Source: Rhizobium cauense (GTDB taxonomy: Bacteria > Pseudomonadota > Alphaproteobacteria > Rhizobiales > Rhizobiaceae). Taken from it: a stretch of DNA of 64,000 nucleotides. A program made the translations under genes and the position numbers. Shown here piece after piece: positions 35,906 to 44,955 of this stretch. The notes beneath the pieces were generated by a model. That model had not been told where the DNA came from, made no database searches, and saw only the letters and a program-made list of their open reading frames with translations. Each line of letters opens with the position of its first letter. Position 1 is the stretch's first letter. The DNA lies in the NCBI RefSeq assembly GCF_019511525.1, contig NZ_JAEUAT010000016.1, positions 62,001-126,000 of the forward strand, given 5' to 3'.

Positions 35906-36841
35906 ATGAGTCAGTTCACAGCAAACGGCAGAGGTTCGACCGGCCACCCCGACACCAAAGGACTTGCACCCACTGAGCGTCTGAAGCATCTCGTGGCATT
36001 CTCTGCAGTGGGCTTAGGTGCAGGTGCCGCTGGGATGTGTTTGGCACTCACGCTGCTCTTTGGAGCCCTCTTCACGTGCGTTCTTGCGGCCTTCGTTGCT
36101 AAATTGGGGCTCGGCGGCGATCCCCAGTACCATGCCGCTGACTTTCACATCACGGCGCATCTACCACTATGGTGCGCGATTTTTGGGCCCGTGTTCGGGG
36201 GCTTGGGGATGTCATTCAAGCGATTGACACAGCACGCTCAAGGAAGATCCCCGCTGGACGCAAAGATGTTCCTCGCATGTGCACTGTCGTTCTCTTTCCT
36301 GGGTTTGCTTTCTGTCTCGTTTCCAGAGTTGCTCGGGAACGGAAAGGTTCCGGCCCAGCTAGCGTTTGACGGCCATATGAGTCTCGAATGGGGTCTCAGC
36401 GTCATTTCCCTGAAGTTGATCGTCGTTGTCTTGGCTCTTTTGTCAGGCGCAAAAGGAGGACTGATGACGCCTGCCATAGCTATCGGCGCGTTGGTCGCCA
36501 GCGTATTGGGCATAGCGTGCTGTAACTTATCGCCACTTGCTGCAGCGGGCCCGTATGCGATCGTAGGTGCGGCCGCGTTCCTGAGCTCCTCCATGGCTAT
36601 GCCATTGATGGCCATAGTTTTGCTCGTCGAAATCATGCATCTACCTCTAATCTCATTGATGCCGTTAGGCTTGGCAGTCGCTGGCGCGACAGTATTTTGG
36701 AGCGCGCTGCAGCACGCCGCGACTTTGCGGACTCAGCAGGCAGAAATGCGTCGAAGTGGATCGCACGTGGTGCGACCCGACGCGCTGGGTAGTCTCCTGT
36801 CGGTCCCCCAGACGCGGACGATATGGACGCGACTATCATGA
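35906..36841 (+). CDS. ClC-type chloride channel/transporter, internally shortened
   Basis: The second half is a good ClC match: GALFTCVLAAFVAKLGLGGD-type helix, PELLGNGKVPAQLAFDG, GAKGGLMTPAIAIGALVASV (where the family has GxxGGLxTPxxAxGA) and AFLSSSMAMPLMAIVLLVEI. The first half stops after one helix (VGLGAGAAGMCLALTLLF) and joins directly to GALFT. About 130-150 residues are absent, including the GSGIP selectivity filter and GREGP. The frame stays open, so a 311-residue protein could be made, but it should not work as a normal ClC. ATG 35906 is preferred to 35825. It overlaps corA by 19 bases. Confidence 0.75.
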   Translation: MSQFTANGRGSTGHPDTKGLAPTERLKHLVAFSAVGLGAGAAGMCLALTLLFGALFTCVLAAFVAKLGLGGDPQYHAADFHITAHLPLWCAIFGPVFGGLGMSFKRLTQHAQGRSPLDAKMFLACALSFSFLGLLSVSFPELLGNGKVPAQLAFDGHMSLEWGLSVISLKLIVVVLALLSGAKGGLMTPAIAIGALVASVLGIACCNLSPLAAAGPYAIVGAAAFLSSSMAMPLMAIVLLVEIMHLPLISLMPLGLAVAGATVFWSALQHAATLRTQQAEMRRSGSHVVRPDALGSLLSVPQTRTIWTRLS

Positions 36842-37803
36842 GTATCGTAGCTGCATACCTGTATCGAGATGGCGTCCGTGTCGCAGGCTTTTCACCACGA
36901 GATTCGACCGCACCCATAGCCGAGAACGAGTTCGTCTGGATCGGACTCGAGGAGCCAACCGCCGAGGAAATGGAGCCGTTGCGCAGTGCTTTCGACCTGC
37001 ACCCTCTCGCGGTTGAGGACGCCCTTGCCGTTGGGCAAGTCTCGAAGATCGACGTCTACGATGATCAGATTTTTGTTGTCGCAAAAACAGCTCACTTGGA
37101 CGGGGAGACCATCGACTACGGAGAGACCGCTGTATTCGTAGGGCCGAAGCATCTCATTTCCGTCCGTCATGGCTCTGACAGAGGTCATGGCGCCTTGCGC
37201 CGTCAGCTCGAGGCAGCTCCGTTAGTGCTCAGCAAGGGGCCCGACTACGTCTTGCATGGCATTCTCGATTTCATCGTTGATGGATATCTTCCAATCGTGG
37301 AGTCAGTCGAGGACAAGGTTCTCGCAATGGAAAAGGACATGCTCGACGCCTTGCTGACGCGAAAGCAGATCAAACGCCTTTTTCGGTTACGACGGCAGAT
37401 CATACGATTTCAGCGGGGCCTCGGCCCTATGCTGGAGCTCTGCAGTAAGCTTGTCCACCTTGACCTGCCCTGCATTGATCAAGAAACCCGAAATTACTTC
37501 AGCGACGTCTACGACCATGTCCGCAGGATCGAGGCGAAAATCGGCGGCCTAAAGGACGTGATCACCTCCGTGTTCGAAGCGAGTAATCTTCTCGAGCAGC
37601 AGCGGCAGGGCGCGATCACTCGGCAGCTCGCTGCCTGGGCTGCGATCGCGGCAGTTCCGACGTCGATCGCAGGCATCTACGGTATGAACTTCAAGAACAT
37701 GCCCGAGCTCAATTGGACGTACGGCTACTACATGGTGCTGGCCGTGATAGCCGGTCTCTGCGGCTTTCTCTTTTTCCGGTTCAAGCGCTCAGGCTGGATT
37801 TGA
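36823..37803 (+). CDS. corA: CorA-family divalent cation transporter
   Basis: The 326-residue protein has the soluble CorA funnel, a long helical stalk (NYFSDVYDHVRRIEAKIGGL) and two C-terminal helices with the YGMNFKNMPE signature (GMN at about 287-289) in the pore mouth. It imports Mg2+, or related divalent ions, as a pentamer in the inner membrane. ATG at 36823 lies inside the ClC-like gene; MSIVAAYLY at 36838 is an equally good start. Intact length and motifs suggest it works. Confidence 0.93.
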   Translation: MDATIMSIVAAYLYRDGVRVAGFSPRDSTAPIAENEFVWIGLEEPTAEEMEPLRSAFDLHPLAVEDALAVGQVSKIDVYDDQIFVVAKTAHLDGETIDYGETAVFVGPKHLISVRHGSDRGHGALRRQLEAAPLVLSKGPDYVLHGILDFIVDGYLPIVESVEDKVLAMEKDMLDALLTRKQIKRLFRLRRQIIRFQRGLGPMLELCSKLVHLDLPCIDQETRNYFSDVYDHVRRIEAKIGGLKDVITSVFEASNLLEQQRQGAITRQLAAWAAIAAVPTSIAGIYGMNFKNMPELNWTYGYYMVLAVIAGLCGFLFFRFKRSGWI

Positions 37804-37819
37804 GACATCCGAGCACCCC

Positions 37820-38841
37820 TCACCCGCAGGTGACGCTCATGTGGCGGCTGACGGCGGGACGGTTATGAGTGCGGTCGATGATGAAGTCGTGGCCCTTGGG
37901 CTTGCGGGAGATCGCCTCGTCGATCGCGGCATAGAGCACTCCGTCGTCATCGGTGGCGCGAACGGCCGAGCGCAGGTCAGCGGCATCGTTCTGGCCGAGG
38001 CACATCTAGAGCGTGCCGGTGCAGGTGAGGCGTAAGCGGTTGCAGCTCTCGCAGAAATTATGGGTCATCGGCGTGATGAAGCCCATGCGGCCGCCGGTTT
38101 CCTCGACGGTGACGTAGCGGGCAGGGCCGCCCGTTCGGTAGCCGATTTCGCTCATCGTGAACTGTTTTTCGAGAGATCCGCGCAGCTTGGAGAGCGGCAG
38201 ATAGCGATCGGTGCGATCTTCCTCGATCTCTCCCATCGGCATGGTCTCGATCACGGTCAGATCCATGCCGCGACCATGGGCGAAGCGGATGGCATCTCGA
38301 CGTCGTTGAAATCCTTCAGGGCGACGGCGTTGAGCTTGATGTGCAGGCCTGCCTTCTGGGCAGCGTCGATGCCTTCCATCACCTTGTCGAAGTCGCGCCA
38401 GCGGGTGATCTCGCGGAACTTGTCGGGATTAAGCGTATCCAGCGACACGTTGATGCGGCGAACGCCGCAATCGTAAAGCTCGCCGGCGAAACGGGCGAGC
38501 TGCGAACCGTTGGTGGTCAGCGTCAGCTCGTCGAGGCCGGAGCCGATCTGCCGGCCGAGCGCGCGCTCCAGATGCATGATGTTCTTGCGCACCAGCGGCT
38601 CGCCGCCGGTCAGTCCCAGCTTGCGAACGCCCTCGGCGATAAAGGCGGAACAGAGCCCGCTCAGTTCCTCCAGCGTCAGAAGATCCTTCTTCGGCAGGAA
38701 GTTCATGTTCTCGGCCATGCAATAGGTGCAGCGAAAATCGCAGCGATCGGTCACCGAGACGCGCAGATAGGTGACGGCCCGCTGAAACGGGTCGATCATT
38801 TTCGGAATTTCGGCAGCTACTTTGTTGGTGACGTTGTCCAA
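37820..38841 (-). pseudogene. moaA: Decayed GTP 3',8-cyclase (moaA), frameshift plus nonsense codon
   Basis: The N-terminal part is intact with the radical-SAM motif CDFRCTYC and TGGEPLVRKN. After KDFNDVE a small deletion of about 10 bases near 38280 breaks the frame (MPSASPMVAAWI, stop). The correct phase resumes at GMDLTVIETMPMGEIEE with the second cluster motif NFCESCNRLRLTCTG. A TAG (37-38 kb boundary, near 38005) replaces the usual Tyr in GTLYMCLG, and the family's C-terminal Gly-Gly reads CG. MoaA makes the first intermediate of molybdenum cofactor. An intact copy must exist elsewhere if the molybdoenzyme at 40345 is active. Confidence 0.92.
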
Positions 38842-38914
38842 GTGATCCTCATCCGGCGGGCAAGCAAACCCTAGGCGCCGCCAGAAGACGGAACAATAAC
38901 ACTCTCGGATAGGT

Positions 38915-39196
38915 TCAGTGCCTTGTTTCGGCTTGCCCGTCCCTGATCGAGAAGGCGTGCATCAAGCTCATGCCCTGCTCCAGCAGAGTCTTGGCTGCTT
39001 CCATTTCGCCTCCGGGAAGCTCTGCGGAACAGGCCATCAGCGTATAAGCCAGGAACTTTGTGTTCCTCGCGTATTGCAGATCGCCTTCTTCTTCCGCGGC
39101 CTCGGACGAGGCGAGCAGTGCTCCAGCCACGAACTGGATGAGGTCGGAGCGCTCACTGGCGGTCATTTCGTTCAATGTCTTACCGATCGCATCCAT
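38915..39196 (-). CDS. Small protein of unknown function, 93 residues
   Basis: MDAIGKTLNEMTASERSDLI to AETRH, acidic and helical, no signal peptide. AAAGGA lies before the ATG at 39196; the frame is open to 39214 but lacks support there. The family is not recognised. It lies between the moaA remnant and the cupin-like gene, all on the minus strand. Confidence 0.62.
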   Translation of the reverse strand: MDAIGKTLNEMTASERSDLIQFVAGALLASSEAAEEEGDLQYARNTKFLAYTLMACSAELPGGEMEAAKTLLEQGMSLMHAFSIRDGQAETRH

Positions 39197-39287
39197 GGGA
39201 GTAAGTCCTTTCAAACGCTGCTCATCACCTACGGCGCGGCCGTTCTAGGCCGCGAATTGGGGTCAAAATCCCGCGATATGAACCGTG

Positions 39288-39935
39288 TTACCAAGGTTTA
39301 ATGATCCCGCAGACATTGCGAGACTTGGCGCGCACCACCGCAGGCGAGCCCAACCCAATCTCGAAAGACGGAACTGAAGCCACGGGCAGGCCGAACTCCC
39401 TTGCAACAACGCAACGATCAAATGTCGATCTGACTGTAGCTTCAGCGCCCAACAGAACACTGCGGGTATCAGAAAAGAGGACAAGGTGACCTTGGGGATC
39501 GTGTCTGGTGACCGTGTCAGGGTCGTTGACCGACGTGAGGCCAGCCTCAATGTCGCGCCTGGCGGGACCGTTCAAGAGAGGCAATTCGGCGATAGAGCCC
39601 AGCACGTCGATACGGCCCCCAGCCCAGCCGGCCGCGGCAACGACACTTGCGGCGTCAGTTTTGTCAGCACTGAAAAGGCGATGAGAGGTCCCCGCAGGCA
39701 CAAAAAAGAAGTCGCCGGCCTCTACCAAGACCGTTTCCGAAAAGGTTGTCCCCTTTGACACCGACAGCATGCCGGCAGTGCAAAAACCCAATTCGTGGAA
39801 TGGCGACTGTCTACGCTCCAATCCACAGTTCATCGGAATACGAACTGTACGGAAGCCCAAGTAGCGGATTGCGCGTGCTGCAGGCAGAGCCTTATACGCC
39901 GCCCATCCATTCGGTGTTTTATGGCTGTCTAGCAT
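39288..39935 (-). CDS. Cupin-like protein of unknown function
   Basis: The 215-residue protein has a small-barrel pattern: FHELGFCTAGMLSVSKG, then VEAGDFFFVPAGTSHRLF, which is the second cupin motif (G-D-x4-P-x-G-x2-H). The first motif is weak, with a single histidine, so metal binding is uncertain. The C-terminal half (VRSTFDRCVVAREFGLP) is not recognised. AGGAG lies 9 bases before the ATG. It is divergent from the molybdoenzyme gene. Confidence 0.65.
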   Translation of the reverse strand: MLDSHKTPNGWAAYKALPAARAIRYLGFRTVRIPMNCGLERRQSPFHELGFCTAGMLSVSKGTTFSETVLVEAGDFFFVPAGTSHRLFSADKTDAASVVAAAGWAGGRIDVLGSIAELPLLNGPARRDIEAGLTSVNDPDTVTRHDPQGHLVLFSDTRSVLLGAEATVRSTFDRCVVAREFGLPVASVPSFEIGLGSPAVVRAKSRNVCGIIKPW

Positions 39936-40160
39936 CGCTTCAACTCCTTATTAGAGGATGCATTAGAGGATGCTGAAGCTTAGACTTCGCGAGCTCCTGG
40001 AAACATCGGACGGGTGGCGTAGCGGGGCACGACCAAGGTGTAGGTCGAAGACTGAAGCTGTGATCTGCCGTTTGAAAGATGGCGGCGGCAAAAATGCTTT
40101 GCGCTGCACGCGGTCTCATTGATGCGCGAGCGGTCCGCACCACCTGCGAGGCCGACACCA
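39936..40160. other. Intergenic region upstream of the molybdoenzyme promoter
   Basis: TTAGAGGATGC occurs twice in tandem at about 39951-39973, just before the cupin-like gene's start on the minus strand. No gene is supported. The gap to the next start (409 bases in total) continues with the promoter and leader listed separately. Confidence 0.35.
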
Positions 40161-40200
40161 CACTTAAGTGTAGTTACGAAGCTCGTCCCCTTTCGCTACT
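40161..40200 (+). promoter_or_regulatory. Putative FixJ-type box and promoter of the molybdoenzyme gene (site C)
   Basis: CACTTAAGTGTAGTTACG (40161-40178) is a copy of the shared box, and the 13-base core CACCACACTTAAG is identical to that at site B. GCTACT (40195-40200) lies 16 bases downstream in -10 position. A start of transcription near 40207 would begin right at the first hairpin of the leader. Confidence 0.45.
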
Positions 40201-40206
40201 CTCCAT

Positions 40207-40310
40207 CCACTGGTTCTCTCCCGACCAGTCCCCGGTATAGGTTCCCCTCACCTGCCACTCACCGGGACCCTGCCGCCTCTCGCGCCCTCGAGAGGCGGCC
40301 CCCTTTTTCT
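40207..40310 (+). ncRNA. Candidate structured leader or small RNA ahead of the molybdoenzyme gene
   Basis: Four stems follow in order. ACTGGT/ACCAGT spans 40209-40229. CCCGGT/ACCGGG (40231-40266) encloses AGGT/ACCT. The last is an 11-bp terminator stem (40272-40299) followed by a T-rich run. The nearest plus-strand gene upstream is corA, 2.4 kb away across minus-strand genes, so the terminator must act on RNA started close by. The RNA is either an attenuated leader of the gene at 40345 or a short separate RNA. GTCCC-GGT pairing with ACCGGGAC would compete with the first stem, which allows switching. No known riboswitch class was recognised. Confidence 0.5.
40272..40307 (+). terminator. Intrinsic terminator inside the molybdoenzyme leader
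   Basis: GCCGCCTCTCG pairs perfectly with CGAGAGGCGGC around CGCCCT, followed by CCCCCTTTTTC. The T-run is on the plus strand only, so it stops plus-strand transcription 38 bases before the start codon at 40345. Confidence 0.75.
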
Positions 40311-40344
40311 TTGATTGCGACCGAACTCGATTTTGGAGAAATCA

Positions 40345-42639
40345 ATGACCCGCAAACGTCCTGACGGCATCGACGAATATGACGCTCCCGCAGGCGGGTG
40401 GGGTGCGTTGAAGGCCGTCGCAGCCACGCTCAAACAACAACAGGTGATGACCCAGGGGCCACTGACGCTCCTCAAGGCAAATCAGCCTGATGGCTTTGAC
40501 TGTCCCGGCTGCGCTTGGCCAGACCCCAATCACACGTCGGCGTTCGAGTTTTGCGAGAACGGTGCCAAAGCAATCACTTGGGAGTCCACCTCAAAGCGCG
40601 CTGGACCCGAGTTTTTCGCCGACCACACCGTTGCGGAGCTATGGGGCTGGACTGATCACAAGCTCGAGGATACGGGCCGCCTCACAGCTCCGCTGATCCA
40701 CGATCCCGTAAGCGACAAGTTCACGGCAATCACTTGGGAAGAAGCGTTCGCGCGAGTAGGCGCAGGATTACAGCGCCTGAAGAGCCCGGACGAGGCCGAA
40801 TTCTACACCTCTGGAAGGGCGTCAAACGAGGCCGCTTTCATGTTCCAACTGTTCGTCAGGGCCTACGGGACCAACAATTTCCCAGACTGCAGCAACATGT
40901 GTCACGAGGCGACGTCGGTTGGCCTTCCTAAGTCTATCGGGGTCGGCAAGGGAACGGTTTCTCTTGAAGACTTCGATCACGCCGATGCAATTCTCAGCAT
41001 AGGCCACAACCCCGGCACCAACCATCCGCGCATGATGACCACGCTTCACGATGCGGCGCGCCGCGGCGTCCCGATTGTCGTGTTCAACCCATTGAAGGAA
41101 CGTGCGCTCGAGCGCTTCGCCGCTCCGCAGGATCCCATAGAGATGGCAACGTTCAGGTCGACGCCAATTGCTTCGGCTTATCACCAGGTCAAGGCGGGTG
41201 GTGATCTCGCGGCGCTCAAGGGCATCATGAAGGTAATCCTCGAACGTGACGCCGCCAGCTTCGAGATGGGCGGTCATGGGCTTTTGGCATGGGATTTCAT
41301 AAAGGCTCACACCGTCGGCTTTGAGGAATTGAAGCGCGACATCCTCGGCACGGAATGGGACCAGATCTATCGAAAATCCGGACTGAAGAAGGCCGCGTTC
41401 GAGAGTACAGCCGACGTTGTCCTAACATCGAAGCGGCTGATCATTTGCTACGGCATGGGAGTCACCCAACATTCGATCGGCACGCAGGTGGTGCAGCAAC
41501 TCGCAAATCTCCTGCTCCTTGGCGGACACATGGGACGCGAGGGTGCCGGGATCTGCCCGTTGCGCGGCCACTCGAACGTCCAGGGCGATCGCACTGTCGG
41601 CATTACCGAGATACCGAATGCTGCTTTGATCGATGGCATGGAGCGGGCATTTGGGTTTCGTCCAAGGCAGGACAAGGGTCACAACGCCGTAGAGGCGATC
41701 GAGGCGATCATTGAGGGCCGCTCGAAGGCGCTGGTCTGCCTGGGCGGAAACCTGGCGGTTGCGATGTCTGATCCGGAAGTGACATTCGCAGGCATGCGCA
41801 AGCTTGATCTCGCGGTTCATTTGGCGACCAAGCTGAACCGATCCCATCTTCTGACCGCGAAGACGACCATCATTCTTCCCGTGCTCGGCAGAACGGATCA
41901 GGACGTTCAGGCGTCCGGCGTGCAGTCGGTGACTGTCGAGGATTCGATGTCGATGGTCCACGCGTCAAGAGGCTTCCTGCAGCCTCCGAGCGATCAGCTC
42001 AAGTCTGAACCGGCCGTCATCGCTGGAATGGCAAAAGCCACGCTGGGAACCCGCTACGGGATCGACTGGGATGGGCTCATCGCTAACTACGATCGCATTC
42101 GAGACAAGATCGAGATCGTGTTTCCTGACTTTTCGGACTTTAATAAGCGTGTCCGCAAGCCGGGCGGGTTCCGGCTCTATGTGCCGGCGGCGTTCCGCGA
42201 TTGGCACACGGAGAACGGCAAGGCGAACTTTCTGGTGGCCGGCGGCCTCGAGGAAGATGTCCGGTTGGACGACCCCGAGGTCCTCATCCTGACCACGCTC
42301 CGTAGCCACGGACAGTACAACACGACCGTCTATAACATGGATGACCGATACCGCGGCGTCTTCGGGCGAAGAGATGTCATTTTCATGAGCGAGGAAGACC
42401 TTCGGTCTCGGGGCCTCGTCGATGGTGACAAGATCGATATCACCGGCGTCAAGGTTGGTGAGTCCCAACCCCAGACGGTCGCAGCGTTCACCGCAATCAG
42501 ATATGACATTCCCGTAGGAACGATCGCGGGATACTATCCTGAGATGAACCGGGTTATCGCGCTGGCGGACCTGGACGCAACGTCAGGCACTCCCGCCTAC
42601 AAGGGCGTGCCGGTCAAGATCGCCAAGTCTGCCGCCTGA
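40345..42639 (+). CDS. FdhF/YdeP-family molybdopterin oxidoreductase
   Basis: The 764-residue protein belongs to the YdeP-type branch of the formate-dehydrogenase-H/DMSO-reductase family. Visible are DGFDCPGCAWPDPNHTSAFE near the N-terminus, FPDCSNMCHEATSVGLPKSI, the bis-MGD binding LSIGHNPGTNHPRM and GREGAGICPLRGHSNVQGDR, and the C-terminal ILTTLRSHGQYNTTVYNMDD. The N-terminal 4Fe-4S four-cysteine set of classical FdhF is not present. Family members are linked to formate metabolism or acid resistance; the exact reaction is not settled. GGAG lies 8 bases before the ATG. Formate from the oxalate decarboxylase would be a plausible substrate (inference). Confidence 0.9.
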   Translation: MTRKRPDGIDEYDAPAGGWGALKAVAATLKQQQVMTQGPLTLLKANQPDGFDCPGCAWPDPNHTSAFEFCENGAKAITWESTSKRAGPEFFADHTVAELWGWTDHKLEDTGRLTAPLIHDPVSDKFTAITWEEAFARVGAGLQRLKSPDEAEFYTSGRASNEAAFMFQLFVRAYGTNNFPDCSNMCHEATSVGLPKSIGVGKGTVSLEDFDHADAILSIGHNPGTNHPRMMTTLHDAARRGVPIVVFNPLKERALERFAAPQDPIEMATFRSTPIASAYHQVKAGGDLAALKGIMKVILERDAASFEMGGHGLLAWDFIKAHTVGFEELKRDILGTEWDQIYRKSGLKKAAFESTADVVLTSKRLIICYGMGVTQHSIGTQVVQQLANLLLLGGHMGREGAGICPLRGHSNVQGDRTVGITEIPNAALIDGMERAFGFRPRQDKGHNAVEAIEAIIEGRSKALVCLGGNLAVAMSDPEVTFAGMRKLDLAVHLATKLNRSHLLTAKTTIILPVLGRTDQDVQASGVQSVTVEDSMSMVHASRGFLQPPSDQLKSEPAVIAGMAKATLGTRYGIDWDGLIANYDRIRDKIEIVFPDFSDFNKRVRKPGGFRLYVPAAFRDWHTENGKANFLVAGGLEEDVRLDDPEVLILTTLRSHGQYNTTVYNMDDRYRGVFGRRDVIFMSEEDLRSRGLVDGDKIDITGVKVGESQPQTVAAFTAIRYDIPVGTIAGYYPEMNRVIALADLDATSGTPAYKGVPVKIAKSAA

Positions 42640-42674
42640 TAGCAACGTGGTCCGACCGGATCGTCGAGTGTGGC

Positions 42675-42687
42675 ACCTACGGATAGG
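42675..42687 (+). promoter_or_regulatory. Inverted repeat CCTA-N4-TAGG before the module B kinase
   Basis: ACCTACGGATAGG contains CCTA/TAGG as inverted arms and matches ACCTCCGGATAGG at 11687-11699 in 12 of 13 positions. It ends 50 bases before the kinase start. It could be an operator; evidence is the repetition only. Confidence 0.3.
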
Positions 42688-42737
42688 CTTTTCACGTTCA
42701 GACTGGAGTAAGGTCGCCGAGAACAGACTTCGGGGGA

Positions 42738-44313
42738 ATGATGTTTGCGTCTCAAGCTATACGTCGACACGGGTCGGCATTCGGCCACGACCTAGCCTTC
42801 GGACTGGCGTGTGCAGTGCTGGCGGCAACTGTCTTCTTTATCGACACGTTCACTGAAATAGAAGGCGCGATAGCCGTCTTGTACGTCATCGCGACCCTCC
42901 TTGCGTCTCAGGCGTCGACGCGACTGGGTTTGGTCGCTGCCGCGAGCCTCTTTGCGGTGCTCGCACTAGTGTCATTCTTCTATACCCACTCCTCGAACTA
43001 CGATCTTCAGTCGACGATCCGTCTTCTAGTCGCCCTCGCCGCCCTTCTCGTGACGACGATGCTGCTTCTGAAAACGGAGACTGCCAGGCTAGCTCTCCTT
43101 TCCATGAACGCGGCACTCAAGGAAAGTGAAACGCGGTATCGATCGATTTTTGATCAGACGCGCGTCGCGCTTTGGGAGCGCGATTATTCACGCCTGCGGG
43201 CGTACCTCATGGACTTCAAGGCAAAGGGCGACGCCGATGTGAAGAGGCTCGCCCTCAATGATCCGCAGTTCGTGGGCGAGTGTCTGAGCCGTATTGTTGT
43301 GGTCGCCGCAAACGAGGCTGCTCGGGATATGCTTGGGCCGCAGGCAGCCTCTACCGGCGAGCTCCGCCGGTCCATCTTGTCCGATCATGGCAAGTTCCTC
43401 GAACTGCTCCAAGTCATAATGGATGGCGGCAGGGTCTATGAGGACAAGGTGGAGGCCCGGACGGATACCGGGGAAGAAAAACTCGTTCTGCTCAGTATTA
43501 CTTTTCCAGAGGATCCCGCAGCCTTCAATCGCGTCGTCGTCAGCATGGTCGACGTCACACAAAGAGAACTTGCGCTCCAGACCCTTGCCGACGCTCAGTC
43601 CGAGCTCGCCAGGGCGTCGAAGGCGTCGGCTATCGGCGCAATGTCTGCGTCATTGGCCCACGAATTAAACCAACCGCTCGGAGCAATCCTTGTAAACGGC
43701 CCCACGCTCCTTAGGTGGCTTGATCGAGACCCGCCGGATGTCGCTGCAGCCCGCCGGTCATGTGAACGCATCATACGCGATGCCCAACGTGCAAGCGAGA
43801 TCATCAGCAACACTCGTGGTCTGCTATCCCAGACCGCCGGCAAACTTGAACCCGTCCGCATCGACGATCTCATCGATGAGACACTGGCGTTGATGGAGCA
43901 TGAACTCCAGCGTAGCGCGACCTCAATTGTCGTGGAGGTAGGTTCCATCGCGTCGGTGCCGATCGTACGGATAGAGCTGCAGCAGGTGCTAATCAATCTG
44001 CTCTCGAATGCGATCCAGGCAATGACGGAAAGCCAATCAGATCAACGGCTGATCACCGTCACGGCCGACGCTCCCGACCCCGACCATTTGCGTATCGTGG
44101 TGCGCGACAGCGGACCGGGGATCGACGCCAAGATCCTCAAGAAGCTCTTCACACCGTTCAACACCAAAGGCCACCGGCTTTGGAATGGGGCTTTCGACCT
44201 GCCGATCAACCATTGAAGCACGCGGCGGGAAGCTGAACGGATACAACGACGAGCGCGGCGGCGCTGCATTCGAGATCCGATTACCCTTGGTGGCAGAGTT
44301 AGCCGATGCGTAA
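42738..44313 (+). pseudogene. Membrane histidine kinase, frameshifted in the ATPase domain
   Basis: The first frame (492 residues, to 44218) has four or five N-terminal helices, a PAS-like domain from ETRYRSIFDQTRVALWERD, an H-box (SLAHELNQPLGAI), N-box (INLLSNAIQAM) and G1 (DSGPGID). At 44160-44175 the phase is lost (FTPFNTKGHRLW). Another frame continues with KATGFGMGLSTCRSTIEARG and ends AFEIRLPLVAELADA at 44313, which is the missing G2 box and C-terminus. A one-base change explains it. Without the G2 region the ATPase should be inactive, unless this is a sequencing error. Same architecture as the kinase at 9106-11451. Confidence 0.88.
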
Positions 44314-44320
44314 GCTAGAC

Positions 44321-44955
44321 ATGCGAAAAGATCAGCCTCCGATCGTTTTTACCGTCGACGATGACATTTGATGCGCGAGGCCCTGTCCGACCTGTTCCTG
44401 TCGATGAACCTGGACGTGGCGGCATTCGAGAAACCCGCTGCGTTTCTTGAGCGGGCGGGAACCGACCGCCATGGCTGCATCCTCCTCGATGTCCGCCTTC
44501 CTGGTTTGAACGGTCTGGATTTTCATTCTCACCTTGATCGTCTGGGGAACCAGATGCCACTCGTCTTCATGACGGGTTTAGGCGACATCCCGATGTCCGT
44601 GAGGGCCATGAAGGCGGGTGCCGTGGATTTTCTCACGAAACCGTTCAAAGACCAGGACATGCTTGACGCAGTCGCGATCGCGCTGGAGCGCGATATCGCG
44701 AGAAGAAAGCGCAATTCCGAACTTAGGGCTGTCGAGGAGTTGATGCAGACGCTCGCGCCTCGGGAGCACGAGACCATGATGGCGGTTGCCAAGGGCCTCA
44801 TGAACAAGCAGATCGCTCACAAACTGGGGATCAGCGAGGTGACCGTCAAACTCCATCGCGGGAGCGTCATGAGAAAATTGATTGTACGCTCGGTCGCCGA
44901 CTTGGTGCGCATGGTAGAGCTGCTCAACGAAGAGCAACGGGCGCCTGTACCTTAG
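44321..44955 (+). pseudogene. FixJ-type response regulator, frameshifted near its N-terminus
   Basis: MRKDQPPIVFTVDDDI from ATG 44321 ends at a TGA. One base further in phase the frame runs LMREALSDLFLSMNLDVAAF to the end. A single base is missing at about 44366 (GACATTTGATG). The rest is complete: acceptor Asp in CILLDVRLPG, GDIPMSVRAMKAGAVDFLTK, KPF, and the helix-turn-helix (LAPREHETM, LGISEVTVKLHR). Translation from TTG/ATG at 44368-44371 would give a protein lacking the first strand and acidic pocket. Strongly similar to the regulator at 8016. Confidence 0.87.
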
